From NCBI GenBank assembly GCA_013812985.1, contig JACCSN010000538.1, positions 1-12,384 of the forward strand: 12,384 nucleotides of DNA, read 5' to 3'. A model generated the notes under the pieces. It was not told where the DNA came from. It worked only from the letters and a program-made list of their open reading frames with translations, and ran no database searches. Shown piece after piece: positions 1 to 6,747 of this stretch; within the stretch, counting starts at the first letter, position 1; every line of letters starts with the position of its first letter. The translations under genes and the position numbers were made by a program. The stretch is from Hyphomicrobiales bacterium. Its GTDB lineage: Bacteria > Pseudomonadota > Alphaproteobacteria > Rhizobiales > Afifellaceae.

Positions 1-162
1 GAACAGGGGCGCCGTTGTGGGAGAGGAGGCGGGGGGAGCACGTACTGTCCGCAGCGTTGACGATGGATGCGCCGCTGGACGGGATGCGCGTCAGTGCGCG
101 TTATGTCCGCGCGACGCAAGCCTTAGATAACGAGGCGCGGCGTCACAAACAAGAACAATCCG
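1..162. other. Non-coding stretch downstream of hemJ, possible rho leader
   Basis: No ORF fits here: there is no ATG on the minus strand, so any gene after hemJ must begin left of the window. Read on the minus strand, the part distal to hemJ (roughly 1-45) is rich in C and poor in G, like a Rho-loading (rut) tract, and it follows a hairpin at 88-117. In many alphaproteobacteria rho lies next after hemJ, and rho leaders are often autoregulated by Rho. That makes a rho leader plausible, but rho itself is not visible, so this is inference. Confidence 0.35.
88..117 (-). other. GC-rich imperfect hairpin after hemJ
   Basis: GCGTC and GCGCG (88-92, 96-100) pair with CGCGC and GACGC (108-117) around a 7-nt loop, giving a 10-bp stem with a 3-nt bulge. 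On the minus strand it lies about 45 nt past the hemJ stop. No U tract follows, so it is not a standard intrinsic terminator. It could be a 3'-end stabiliser or leader structure. Confidence 0.4.
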
Positions 163-585
163 TCAGAACGGCTGCACGATCACCAGGATAACGATTGCGA
201 TCATGAGCGCGGTCGGAACTTCATTGACGATGCGGAAAAACCGCGGCGAGCGCCGATTCTGCCCCGCCGCGAACGTTTTTACCCAACCGGCAAGGAGCCC
301 GTGAAAGACGCTCAGTCCGATCACGCAGAGAAACTTGGCCCAGAACCATCCGGCGCTCCACGCCCCCGTGAGCCACACGAGCCAGAGCCCGAAAATCCAG
401 GTTGCGAGCATCGCCGGTCCGGCGATCGCCTGCAACAGCCGCCGCTCCATGATCCGGAAGGTCTCCGATTTTTCGGAACCTTCCATGCTGCCGGCGTGAT
501 AAACCAGCAGCCGCGGCAGATAGAGCAGCGCCGCCATCCACGCGACGACGGAGATCACGTGGAACGCCTTCACCCACAGGATCAT
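163..585 (-). CDS. hemJ: Protoporphyrinogen IX oxidase HemJ
   Basis: A 140-aa polytopic inner-membrane protein of the HemJ family, the oxygen-independent protoporphyrinogen oxidase that makes protoporphyrin IX near the end of haem synthesis in most alphaproteobacteria. About four membrane segments are visible (near residues 6-28, 52-73, 78-100 and 118-138). The N-terminus WVKAFHVISVVAWMAALLYL carries the family's conserved His (H9), and PRL (R25) and FFRIVNEVP near the C-terminus are also family hallmarks. Length is normal. The ATG overlaps the hemE stop as ATGA (582-585), so the two are translationally coupled in one transcript, which fits successive roles in the same pathway. The family call is firm; the catalytic role rests on family knowledge. 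Confidence 0.93.
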   Translation of the reverse strand: MILWVKAFHVISVVAWMAALLYLPRLLVYHAGSMEGSEKSETFRIMERRLLQAIAGPAMLATWIFGLWLVWLTGAWSAGWFWAKFLCVIGLSVFHGLLAGWVKTFAAGQNRRSPRFFRIVNEVPTALMIAIVILVIVQPF

Positions 586-1613
586 GGCGCCCCGCCGCGA
601 ACGCGCGCGACGAGCTCGCTCACATGCTCGACGGGTGTCTCAGGGACAATCCCGTGGCCGAGGTTGAAGATGTGCGGGCGCCCCCGCATGGCCGCGAGGA
701 TTGCGTCCACGCCGTCGCGCAACGCCCGTCCCCCGGCCACGAGCCGGAGCGGATCCAGATTGCCTTGCAGCGCAACCGGCTCCGCCACAAGCTCCCGGGC
801 CGTCCTCATCGGCACAGTCCAGTCGACGGCGACGGCATCCGCTCCGACAACCTCCGCATATCGCCCCAGCCGAGCGCCGGCGCCTTTTGGAAACACGATG
901 ATCGGGGTCCGCGGGGCGGCCGCTCTGACGCGGCCCACCAGGTCAGCCATGGGCGCCACCGCCCAACGTTCGAAGCCTTCCTCGTCGAGGATTCCTGCCC
1001 AGCTGTCGAAGATCTTCACCACGTCGGCGCCGGCTTCGATCTGCGCGACAAGGTAGCGCGCCGATGCGTCGACCAGCGTCGCGACAAGCGCTCCGAGCCG
1101 GCTCGGATCATTCAAGGCAAGGCGCCGCGCGACCGCCTGATCCGCCGATCCCTGGCCGGCGATCATGTAGGTCGCGACCGTCCACGGCGCTCCACAAAAT
1201 CCGATCAGCGCCTTGTCGGCGGCGAGCGCCGCGCGGACAAGCCGCACCGTCTCCAGGATGGGGGCGAGCCGTTTCATGAGCTGAGCCGGATCGAGGCCCG
1301 GCAAGCGGCCGCCGAGCGGCTCCAGGACGGGCCCACGTCCTTCCACGAACCGGACTTCCTGCCCGAGCGCATCCGGCACGACCAGGATGTCGGAGAACAG
1401 GATCGCGGCGTCGAGATCGAACCGCCGGATCGGCTGCATTGTCACCTCCGCCGCCAGCGCCGGCGTGTAGCACAGGTCCAGGAACGACCCGGCCCTCAGC
1501 CGCGTTGCACGGTATTCGGGGAGGTAGCGGCCCGCCTGCCGCATGATCCAGATCGGCGGCGGCTCCACGACCTCTCCAGAGAGAACCCGCATGAATTTTG
1601 ATTGGCGCCTCAC
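582..1613 (-). CDS. hemE: Uroporphyrinogen decarboxylase HemE
   Basis: Cytosolic enzyme of 343 aa that decarboxylates the four acetate side chains of uroporphyrinogen III to give coproporphyrinogen III. Signature 1 is PPIWIMRQAGRYLPEYR (19-35), with the substrate-binding arginines R25 and R29. The catalytic Asp is in LFSDILVVPDALG (D75). Signature 2 is GFCGAPWTVATYMIAG (138-153) with Tyr149. The C-terminal NLGHGIVPETP supplies the usual His. The start is GTG at 1613, supported by an AAGGAAGG ribosome site 10 nt upstream; the in-frame ATG at 1592 would cut into the conserved N-terminal helix and lacks a comparable site. It is first gene of a hemE-hemJ pair transcribed away from the putative oriC. 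A CtrA-type box lies 17-31 bp upstream of the start, so control tied to the cell cycle is possible. Confidence 0.97.
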   Translation of the reverse strand: MRRQSKFMRVLSGEVVEPPPIWIMRQAGRYLPEYRATRLRAGSFLDLCYTPALAAEVTMQPIRRFDLDAAILFSDILVVPDALGQEVRFVEGRGPVLEPLGGRLPGLDPAQLMKRLAPILETVRLVRAALAADKALIGFCGAPWTVATYMIAGQGSADQAVARRLALNDPSRLGALVATLVDASARYLVAQIEAGADVVKIFDSWAGILDEEGFERWAVAPMADLVGRVRAAAPRTPIIVFPKGAGARLGRYAEVVGADAVAVDWTVPMRTARELVAEPVALQGNLDPLRLVAGGRALRDGVDAILAAMRGRPHIFNLGHGIVPETPVEHVSELVARVRGGAP

Positions 1614-1623
1614 CTCACCAAAA

Positions 1624-1631
1624 CCTTCCTT
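1624..1631 (-). promoter_or_regulatory. hemE ribosome-binding site
   Basis: AAGGAAGG on the minus strand, 10 nt before the GTG at 1613. It decides for the GTG over the later in-frame ATG at 1592. Its outer two bases overlap the CtrA-type box. Confidence 0.6.
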
Positions 1632-1644
1632 AAGAATCTCTTAA
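1630..1644. promoter_or_regulatory. CtrA-type binding site TTAA-N7-TTAA
   Basis: TTAAGAATCTCTTAA is an exact match to the full CtrA consensus TTAA-N7-TTAA. It lies 17-31 bp upstream of the hemE start, inside the AT-rich patch of the putative origin. Its spacer holds a GAATC (1634-1638), a GANTC target of the CcrM methyltransferase. In Caulobacter, CtrA sites at this position repress replication initiation and affect hemE transcription. The match is direct; function here is inferred. Confidence 0.65.
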
Positions 1645-1690
1645 TTCTGATTGTTGATTATGATGGTCGGTGGATTACGAGGACGATCTG

Positions 1691-1699
1691 TTTTCCACA
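1691..1699 (+). promoter_or_regulatory. DnaA box (TTTTCCACA)
   Basis: TTTTCCACA differs from the consensus TTATCCACA at one position. It is the best DnaA box in the hemE-ppsR gap and lies about 50 bp from the CtrA-type box. Confidence 0.6.
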
Positions 1700-1840
1700 A
1701 ATCACTCTTGCCGTCCCACCTGGCGCATTCGCCCGCCCTGAGAACAGGGATAATGCGAAGAGCTTGGCTGTTATGCGGGGAAGATACGGTCATCTCAATA
1801 GGTTGCCGCATCCGAGCAGCGTCCTTCCTGCAAAGGAGCG

Positions 1841-1900
1841 GCTGTGGACGAAAACCTTCCTCACACGCAGTCCCGGCGCCGGCTGGCAGCCGTCCACAGC
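1841..1900. repeat. 10-bp inverted repeat with DnaA-box-like cores
   Basis: GCTGTGGACG (1841-1850) and CGTCCACAGC (1891-1900) are perfect reverse complements, 40 bp apart. Their centres are 50 bp apart, close to five helical turns. Each contains GTCCACA, the conserved half of a DnaA box (7 of 9 and 6 of 9 matches to TTATCCACA). They could be low-affinity DnaA sites facing each other or a binding site for another origin protein. Confidence 0.5.
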
Positions 1901-1911
1901 CCGGCTTGTTG

Positions 1912-1939
1912 TTGATCCTTTTCGCGGAACCGGTATGTC
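1912..1939 (+). promoter_or_regulatory. Weak candidate promoter for ppsR
   Basis: TTGATC (1912-1917), a 16-nt spacer and TATGTC (1934-1939) roughly resemble a sigma-70 promoter. Transcription would begin near 1946, about 54 nt ahead of the preferred ppsR start at 2000. Both hexamers are imperfect. Confidence 0.25.
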
Positions 1940-1986
1940 CAACTCCGCTTGGGCCGTCGAGCCCTCGGATATGCACAATCCTCAAC

Positions 1987-1990
1987 AGGA
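1987..1990 (+). promoter_or_regulatory. Ribosome-binding site deciding the ppsR start
   Basis: AGGA nine nucleotides before the TTG at 2000. The conserved family N-terminus begins just after that codon, which favours it over the TTG at 1949. Confidence 0.5.
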
Positions 1991-1999
1991 TGTCAGGCC

Positions 2000-2824
2000 T
2001 TGCCGACGCAGCGCTATTTCCATCTCCATCTGGTGTCGGACGCGACGGGCGAGACGCTCATCAATGTGGGACGGGCTGCGGCGGCTCAGTACAAGCACAC
2101 CCATTCCATCGAGCACATCCATTCGCTCCTGCGCACCCAGGCGCTTGTCGAGCGGGCGCTTCGCGAGATCGAGCAGACGCCGGGAATCGTCCTCTACACG
2201 CTCGTGGATGCGAGCCTCGCCGCCACGCTGGAGAGCGGCTGCCGGAGCCTCGGGGTGCCTTGCGTCTCGGTCCTGGACCCTGTCCTCGCCGCCTTCCAGG
2301 CCTATCTCGGGACACGGTCCGCCGGCCGTGTCGGCGCGCAGCACGTCCTGGACGCCGATTATTTCCGCCGGATCGACGCCCTCAACTATTCGCTCGCCCA
2401 TGATGACGGCCAGCATTTCGACGCGATCGACGATGCCGACGTGGTCCTTGTCGGCGTCAGCCGGACCTCCAAGACGCCGACGTCGATCTACCTCGCCAAT
2501 CGCGGCATCAAGACCGCCAATCTGCCGCTGGTGCCAGGCGCGGCGATCCCGCCGGCCCTCTTGACGGCGACGAAGCCCCTCATCGTCGGGCTTGTCGCCA
2601 GCCCGGATAGGATCGTGCAGGTGCGCCAGCACAGGGTGCTGGCCATGAAATCGGATGAGATAACCGATTCCTATGTCGATCGTGGCATGGTCACGGAAGA
2701 GATCGCCTGGAGCCGCAAGCTATGCGCCCGCCAGGCTTGGCCGGTGATCGACGTGACAAGGCGTTCCATCGAGGAAACCGCGGCCGCGGTGCTGGCGCTT
2801 CTGGCGGCCCGGAAGCCCACATGA
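2000..2824 (+). CDS. ppsR: PEP synthase / PPDK regulatory kinase-pyrophosphorylase (DUF299)
   Basis: Predicted 274-aa cytosolic bifunctional enzyme that inactivates a pyruvate dikinase by ADP-dependent phosphorylation of a threonine and reactivates it by phosphorolysis. The N-terminus [15 protein letters not shown] (6-20) is the family signature, and the P-loop [11 protein letters not shown] (152-162) is intact, followed by [33 protein letters not shown] closes the domain. I prefer TTG at 2000, with AGGA at 1987-1990 nine nucleotides upstream. An in-frame TTG at 1949 would add 17 unconserved residues and has no ribosome site. The stop overlaps the maf ATG (ATGA, 2821-2824). Whether the target is PEP synthase or pyruvate phosphate dikinase cannot be told here. 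This is the RP001-type gene that flanks alphaproteobacterial origins. Confidence 0.92.
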   Translation: MPTQRYFHLHLVSDATGETLINVGRAAAAQYKHTHSIEHIHSLLRTQALVERALREIEQTPGIVLYTLVDASLAATLESGCRSLGVPCVSVLDPVLAAFQAYLGTRSAGRVGAQHVLDADYFRRIDALNYSLAHDDGQHFDAIDDADVVLVGVSRTSKTPTSIYLANRGIKTANLPLVPGAAIPPALLTATKPLIVGLVASPDRIVQVRQHRVLAMKSDEITDSYVDRGMVTEEIAWSRKLCARQAWPVIDVTRRSIEETAAAVLALLAARKPT

Positions 2825-3411
2825 CGATCATTCTGGCCTCCGCCAGCCGAGCCCGGCAAAAGCTGCTGGCCAATGCCGGCATTGGCTTCGAGGTCGTCCC
2901 GGCCGTTCTGGACGAGCGCGCCGCGGAAGAGCCGCTCGCCGAGGCCGGCGCGCCGCCCGAAGATATAGCAGTCGCGCTTGCCATGGCCAAAGCGACAAGC
3001 ATCAGCGAGCACCATCCCTCCGACCTGGTCATCGGGGCTGACCAGGTTCTGGAGCTCGAAGGGAAGCGGCTGCACAAGCCGCGGGATATGGAAGCGGCGC
3101 GCCGCCAGCTGCTCAGCCTGTCCGGCGGCCGCCACTTCCTGCATTCGGCGGTGGCCTGCGCGCGCGGCGGGGAGATCGTCTGGAGCGATGTCGAGACGGC
3201 CAGCCTTGCGATGCGCCGGCTCGAACCGGCGTTCGTCGGCCGTTATCTCGCCCGGGTTGGACCCGAGGCCCTTGGCAGCGTCGGGGCTTACCAGCTTGAA
3301 GGTTTGGGAATTCAGCTGTTTGACAAAATCGAGGGCGACTTTTTCGCCATCCTGGGCCTGCCGCTGCTGCCGCTGCTGAAGTTCCTGCGCGCTGAAGGAC
3401 TGCTGGAGTGA
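2821..3411 (+). CDS. maf: Maf-family nucleoside triphosphate pyrophosphatase
   Basis: A 196-aa cytosolic house-cleaning enzyme that hydrolyses non-canonical or excess nucleoside triphosphates to the monophosphate and pyrophosphate. The N-terminal [12 protein letters not shown] (5-16) is the phosphate-binding motif. [11 protein letters not shown] (72-82) holds the catalytic Asp (D74). [13 protein letters not shown] (100-112), GAYQLEGLG (155-163) and [14 protein letters not shown] (169-182) complete the family pattern. Length is typical. The ATG at 2821 overlaps the ppsR stop; an open frame extends upstream to 2722 but is non-homologous and lies inside ppsR. The GAYQLEGLG form suggests the second alphaproteobacterial Maf subfamily; the preferred nucleotide is not readable. 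Confidence 0.93.
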   Translation: MTIILASASRARQKLLANAGIGFEVVPAVLDERAAEEPLAEAGAPPEDIAVALAMAKATSISEHHPSDLVIGADQVLELEGKRLHKPRDMEAARRQLLSLSGGRHFLHSAVACARGGEIVWSDVETASLAMRRLEPAFVGRYLARVGPEALGSVGAYQLEGLGIQLFDKIEGDFFAILGLPLLPLLKFLRAEGLLE

Positions 3412-3445
3412 TCGAGTCAGGCTTCCCCGCCCCAGGTGAGAATGC

Positions 3446-4033
3446 GTGCGGATCATCGGCCTGACCGGATCGATCGGCATGGGCAAGAGCACGACCGCGT
3501 CCATGTTCCGGGCGCGGGGGATTGCCGTGCATGACGCCGACGCCGCCGTTCATAGGCTCTATGCCGGGCCGGCCGTCGCTCTGGTGGAAGCCTTGTTCCC
3601 GGGCGTCGCCGCCGGCGGCCTCATCGACCGGCGCCGGCTCGCCGCGCGTCTGTCGGATGAGCCGGAAGGCCTCGCGAAGCTCGAAGCGATCGTTCATCCC
3701 CTGGTCAGGGAGAGCGAGGCGGCCTTCGTTGACCGCGGCAGGATCAAGGGCACCCGGTTGGTGGTGCTCGACGTGCCGCTCCTGTTCGAAACCGGTGGAT
3801 CGGAGCGCGCCGATGCGGTCGTCGTGGTCAGCGCCGACCCGGAGACGCAGCGCTCCCGCGTGCTTGCCCGCGCCGGCATGACTGAAGCGAAATTCCTGAC
3901 GCTTTTGGCTCGCCAGCTCCCTGATCGCGAGAAGCGCAGGCGGGCTCATTTTCTGGTGAATACAGGTTTCGGCCTGGCCGCGGCCGCGCGTCAGGTCGAT
4001 GCGATCCTGCGGGCTCTTGCCTTCACCGCCTGA
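3446..4033 (+). CDS. coaE: Dephospho-CoA kinase CoaE
   Basis: A 195-aa cytosolic P-loop kinase that phosphorylates the 3'-hydroxyl of dephospho-CoA with ATP, the last step of CoA synthesis. Walker A is GSIGMGKST (8-16), followed by the DAD motif (30-32). LEAIVHPLV, LDVPLLFETGG and the lid-region RQLPDREKRRRAHFLVNTG are all present. The start is GTG at 3446, with an AGGTGAG ribosome site ending 5 nt upstream; the nearby ATG at 3442 is in another frame. Only 34 bp separate it from maf, where aroE lies in many relatives. It is probably cotranscribed from ppsR through dnaQ. Confidence 0.95.
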   Translation: MRIIGLTGSIGMGKSTTASMFRARGIAVHDADAAVHRLYAGPAVALVEALFPGVAAGGLIDRRRLAARLSDEPEGLAKLEAIVHPLVRESEAAFVDRGRIKGTRLVVLDVPLLFETGGSERADAVVVVSADPETQRSRVLARAGMTEAKFLTLLARQLPDREKRRRAHFLVNTGFGLAAAARQVDAILRALAFTA

Positions 4034-4098
4034 GTTTTCCGTGCGCTTCGGACGCGGGCGGCTTGCATCGTCCGGCATTCTGAATCACACCTCTGCCG

Positions 4099-4812
4099 AT
4101 GCGCGAAATCGTCGTCGATACGGAGACAACGGGGCTGGAGTGCCTCAAGGGCGACCGGCTGATCGAGATCGGCTGCGTCGAACTCCTGAACCACATCCCG
4201 ACGGGGCGGACGTTTCACGCCTACATCAATCCGCGCCGGGCGGTGTCCGTCGATGCGCTTCATGTCCACGGCCTCACCGACGAATTCCTGCGGGCGCACC
4301 CCTGTTTCGAGGAGCACGTCGACGCCTTCGCCGATTTCGTCGGCGACAGCATCCTGATTGCTCACAACGCGGCTTTCGACCGCGGCTTCATCAATATGGA
4401 GCTGGGGCTTTGCCGTCGCTTGGTCTTCGAGGAGCACCGGTTCCTCGACACGCTGCTCCTGGCGCGCCGCCGCCACCCGAACGGCCCGAACAGCCTGGAC
4501 GCCCTTTGCGGTCGGTATGGGATCGACAATTCCGCCCGCGCCAAGCATGGCGCGCTCCTGGACGCGGAGATTCTGGCGGAGGTGTATCTGGAGCTGCTCG
4601 GCGGCCGCCAGTCAAGCCTGGCGCTGAACTCCGCGATCCGCTCGACCGGATTCGCTGCGCAGGCCCGGCCTATTCCTGCCCGCGGCCGGCTGCTTGCCCA
4701 TCGTGTCACGGCCGAGGATCAGCGCGCTCACGCGGAGTTCATCGGCAAGCTTCCAGCCGAGCCGCTTTGGGCCCGCTATTCCTATCGCGGTCAGGCGCAT
4801 CCGCCTGCCTGA
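4099..4812 (+). CDS. dnaQ: DNA polymerase III epsilon subunit, 3'-5' proofreading exonuclease
   Basis: A 237-aa DEDDh exonuclease that proofreads within the replicative polymerase core. ExoI is VVDTETTGLE (D7, E9). ExoII is IAHNAAFDRGFI (D94). ExoIII is KHGALLDAEILAEVYLELL (H150, D155). Directly after the nuclease domain, QSSLAL (171-176) resembles the clamp-binding motif of E. coli epsilon (QTSMAF). The remaining tail (177-237) would bind the polymerase subunit. Length matches the bacterial family. Transcription runs the same way as coaE across a 65-bp gap. The gene ends 12 bp from the convergent secB stop, with no clear terminator between them. Confidence 0.95.
   Translation: MREIVVDTETTGLECLKGDRLIEIGCVELLNHIPTGRTFHAYINPRRAVSVDALHVHGLTDEFLRAHPCFEEHVDAFADFVGDSILIAHNAAFDRGFINMELGLCRRLVFEEHRFLDTLLLARRRHPNGPNSLDALCGRYGIDNSARAKHGALLDAEILAEVYLELLGGRQSSLALNSAIRSTGFAAQARPIPARGRLLAHRVTAEDQRAHAEFIGKLPAEPLWARYSYRGQAHPPA
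4171..4176. other. No annotated site (dnaQ interior)
   Basis: Nothing separate from dnaQ is supported here; listed only to state that no internal promoter or second gene was found inside dnaQ. Confidence 0.05.
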
Positions 4813-4824
4813 CTCGATCAAGCT

Positions 4825-5331
4825 CTAACTCGGAGTAGCCGCCGCGGCCTGCTGCACGTTCAACTCGGCGATCCGCTGCCGATAGAGCGCGGCGAAATCG
4901 ACCGGATCGATCATGAGCGGCGGAAAGCCGCCCTGGCGCGTGGCGTCGGCGATGATCTGCCGGGCGAAGGGAAACAGGAGACGCGGGCATTCGATCAGCA
5001 GCAGCGGGTGGATATGTTCCTGGGGAACGTTGCGGATCTGGAACAACCCGGCGTAGTTCACCTCGGCGATGAAGAGGGTCTCCTCTCCGCGAGCTGCCTT
5101 GGCCTCGAGCTTGAGCTCGATCTCGAATTCGCTTTCGGATTGCGGTCTTGCGCTGACATTGACGTTCACGTCGAGCTTCGGCGCCTTGTCGCTCGGGCGC
5201 AGCGAACGGGGCGCGCCCGGGTTCTCGAACGATAGATCCTTGATGTATTGACCGAGCACGTGGATGCCGGGTTGCTGACCCTGAGATGTCGCGGGCTCCG
5301 TTCCCCCGCCATTGCTGCTCGTATCCGACAT
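4825..5331 (-). CDS. secB: Protein-export chaperone SecB
   Basis: A 168-aa cytosolic tetrameric chaperone that keeps precursor proteins unfolded and hands them to SecA. The family core is clear: [19 protein letters not shown] (23-41), a beta-strand region [40 protein letters not shown], and the groove-forming [19 protein letters not shown] with [17 protein letters not shown]. The N-terminal 20 residues (Ser/Gly/Gln-rich) and the Ala-rich tail are low complexity, as usual. The start is the ATG at 5331; an open frame continues upstream through non-homologous sequence. fxsA lies 62 bp upstream on the same strand, so they may share a transcript. dnaQ converges from the left. Confidence 0.97.
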   Translation of the reverse strand: MSDTSSNGGGTEPATSQGQQPGIHVLGQYIKDLSFENPGAPRSLRPSDKAPKLDVNVNVSARPQSESEFEIELKLEAKAARGEETLFIAEVNYAGLFQIRNVPQEHIHPLLLIECPRLLFPFARQIIADATRQGGFPPLMIDPVDFAALYRQRIAELNVQQAAAATPS

Positions 5332-5393
5332 GACCCTTGCCTTTCTGCTCGGGCGCTCGCCTAGCACAGCCGCAGGGCGACAACAATGCGAGC

Positions 5394-5873
5394 CTATTCC
5401 TGATGGCCGGGATCGCGCCGCCAGGGGCTTCCAGATCGATCTGTCGTCGCGTAATCGCCGCGTTGCAGATCGAGCGTAACCTCTGGAACCCGTCGAAATG
5501 CGCCGCGCTGGGCAGCCTTCCGCTCGGCGGCTCGCGCAACCCTGGTCCAGATTGCCCGCCTCACGGCCGGGGTGAAGAGAACGAGCCCCGCCACGTCGCT
5601 GAGAAAGCCGGGCAGGATCAGGAACAGTGCCGCCAGGGCAAGCACCGCCCCGTCGACAAGCGGTCGCGCAGGTTGTCGGCGCGCCGCGATCTCCGCCTTG
5701 ACCTGCCGCATGGTCGCCAGGCCATGCCGCCGCAACAGCGCTACCCCGCCAACCATGCCAAGCAGCGTGAGGGCCAGAGTCGCGAAGACCCCGATGGCTT
5801 GGCCGACAAGGATGAAGCCCGCGATCTCGGCGAACATGAAAACGAGAGCAAGAAGAAAGGTGGGCGCGCGCAT
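5394..5873 (-). CDS. fxsA: FxsA-family inner-membrane protein
   Basis: A 159-aa membrane protein of the FxsA family. E. coli FxsA, when overproduced, relieves exclusion of phage T7 by the F plasmid; its native role is unknown. Hydrophobic segments are at about 5-24, 27-47 and 77-102. Family features are [15 protein letters not shown] (14-28), [15 protein letters not shown], and [21 protein letters not shown], with the conserved LPGFLSD turn. The tail after 125 is basic and low in conservation. I chose the ATG at 5873, with AGGAG five nucleotides upstream; an ATG at 5894 would add seven residues and leave that site inside the gene. It is divergent from the Tim44-like gene. This fxsA-secB-Tim44 arrangement is common in alphaproteobacteria. 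Confidence 0.9.
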   Translation of the reverse strand: MRAPTFLLALVFMFAEIAGFILVGQAIGVFATLALTLLGMVGGVALLRRHGLATMRQVKAEIAARRQPARPLVDGAVLALAALFLILPGFLSDVAGLVLFTPAVRRAIWTRVARAAERKAAQRGAFRRVPEVTLDLQRGDYATTDRSGSPWRRDPGHQE

Positions 5874-5878
5874 GGAAG

Positions 5879-5883
5879 CTCCT
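5879..5883 (-). promoter_or_regulatory. fxsA ribosome-binding site
   Basis: AGGAG on the minus strand, 5 nt before the ATG at 5873. It favours that start over the ATG at 5894. Confidence 0.6.
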
Positions 5884-6023
5884 GTCCCGGCCATATGGTG
5901 CGCCCCGCCGAAACCGCAAAGCGACGGCCGCGCTGGACTTGGCTGGAAACGTGCTTACATTGCCTTTCAAAGACGGCGCGCGGCCGATCCCACGCGCGGA
6001 GCAGCTGTGAGCCGATTGCAGGC

Positions 6024-6725
6024 ATGAGCGGGTTCTTCGACGTATATTCGATCATCTTCCTGGTTATTGCCGTTGTGATCTTCATGCGGCTCGGCAGCGT
6101 GCTTGGTCGCCGCACCGGCAACGAGCCGTCGCCCTATGACCCTCGCGTCAAGACGCCTCCCTCCGGCGCCCGCAACGATAACGTCGTATCGCTCCCGCCC
6201 CGTGAGCGCGGGCCTCTGCCGACGGCCGGTTCGCCGGACCTGGAGCCGATCGCCCGCTATTCGGCTCCGGGAACGCCGCTGCATGATTCACTGGTCGCGA
6301 TCGCCAAGAATTCTTCCGGCTTCGATCTCGAGCACTTCGTCGCGGGATCGAAGGCGGCATACGAAATGATCGTGACCGCTTTCGCGGAAGGCGAGCGGCC
6401 GACATTGAAGAATCTGCTGGCGCCGGAGGTCTTCGAAGGCTTCGTGACGGCGATCGCCGAGCGGGAGGAGCGTCAGCAGCGCTCCGAACTCACATTTGTC
6501 GGCATCGAGGAAGCCAAGATCATGGCGGCGGAGCTCGATGGCCGCACCGCGCGGATCACCATCCGGTTCGTGTCCGAGCTGATCAGCTGTACGCGCGACA
6601 AGGACGGCAATGTCGTTGAGGGCGACCCGACGGACGTCCAGACGATCCGCGATGTTTGGACTTTCGCGCGCGATGTGGGCTCTCGCGATCCGAACTGGAA
6701 GCTTGTCTCGACCGAGACGGTTTGA
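6024..6725 (+). CDS. Tim44-like (TimA) inner-membrane domain protein
   Basis: A 233-aa protein with one N-terminal membrane segment (about 5-22, [20 protein letters not shown]), a proline-rich linker (about 30-80) and a C-terminal Tim44-like domain (about 90-233). That domain starts with [28 protein letters not shown] sequence and ends with [21 protein letters not shown]. In mitochondria the domain tethers the import motor to the translocon. The Caulobacter homologue TimA is an inner-membrane-associated protein of unclear function. The ATG at 6024 places the membrane helix at the very N-terminus, as in homologues, though the ribosome site (AGG) is weak. The open frame extends far upstream through fxsA antisense and is spurious there. 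mltA follows closely. Confidence 0.88.
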   Translation: MSGFFDVYSIIFLVIAVVIFMRLGSVLGRRTGNEPSPYDPRVKTPPSGARNDNVVSLPPRERGPLPTAGSPDLEPIARYSAPGTPLHDSLVAIAKNSSGFDLEHFVAGSKAAYEMIVTAFAEGERPTLKNLLAPEVFEGFVTAIAEREERQQRSELTFVGIEEAKIMAAELDGRTARITIRFVSELISCTRDKDGNVVEGDPTDVQTIRDVWTFARDVGSRDPNWKLVSTETV

Positions 6726-6747
6726 TCCGGCAGCCGGTTCGGCTGTC

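Larger units (their letters stand above)
1614..1999. other. Candidate chromosomal replication origin (oriC)
   Basis: This 386-bp gap separates divergent hemE and ppsR, the exact position of mapped origins in Caulobacter, Rickettsia and Sinorhizobium relatives. It contains no credible gene. Seen in sequence: an AT-rich patch at about 1616-1665 in otherwise GC-rich DNA (candidate unwinding element), a perfect CtrA-type box within it, a DnaA box one base from TTATCCACA at 1691, two weaker DnaA-like sites forming a 10-bp inverted repeat (1841-1850 and 1891-1900), and a degenerate site ATATGCACA at 1969-1977. It must also hold the divergent hemE and ppsR promoters. The positional argument is strong; the number of good DnaA boxes is small, as is common in alphaproteobacterial origins. 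Confidence 0.75.

Noticed and set aside
153..170. Two GAAC motifs near the hemJ stop resembling a LexA box
   Set aside because: The spacing is nine bases rather than seven, and there is no promoter beside it.
301..1601. Long plus-strand open frames opposite hemJ and hemE
   Set aside because: Composition is Arg/Pro-rich shadow coding of GC-rich DNA; the minus-strand HemE and HemJ matches are unequivocal.
1745..1753. GGGATAA-like sequence as another DnaA box
   Set aside because: Three mismatches from TGTGGATAA, including the most conserved positions.
1602..2564. Open frames running through the hemE-ppsR gap into ppsR
   Set aside because: No family resemblance; their parts past 2000 are out of frame with the clearly conserved PpsR.
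4041..4059. Possible hairpin between coaE and dnaQ
   Set aside because: Only about five pairs including a wobble, and no U tract; not credible as a terminator.
4171..4176. Internal site in dnaQ
   Set aside because: No evidence for any separate element; the matching low-confidence feature entry should be ignored.
5940..5955. GG-N10-GC arrangement between fxsA and the Tim44-like gene, like a sigma-54 promoter
   Set aside because: Spacing fits but the flanking bases match TGGCAC-N5-TTGCW poorly, and no activator site or sigma-54-type gene function supports it.
5337..6023. Long plus-strand open frame ahead of the Tim44-like gene, which would give a 462-aa protein
   Set aside because: It is antisense to fxsA, has no recognisable domain, and the Tim44-like family begins with the membrane helix at 6024.
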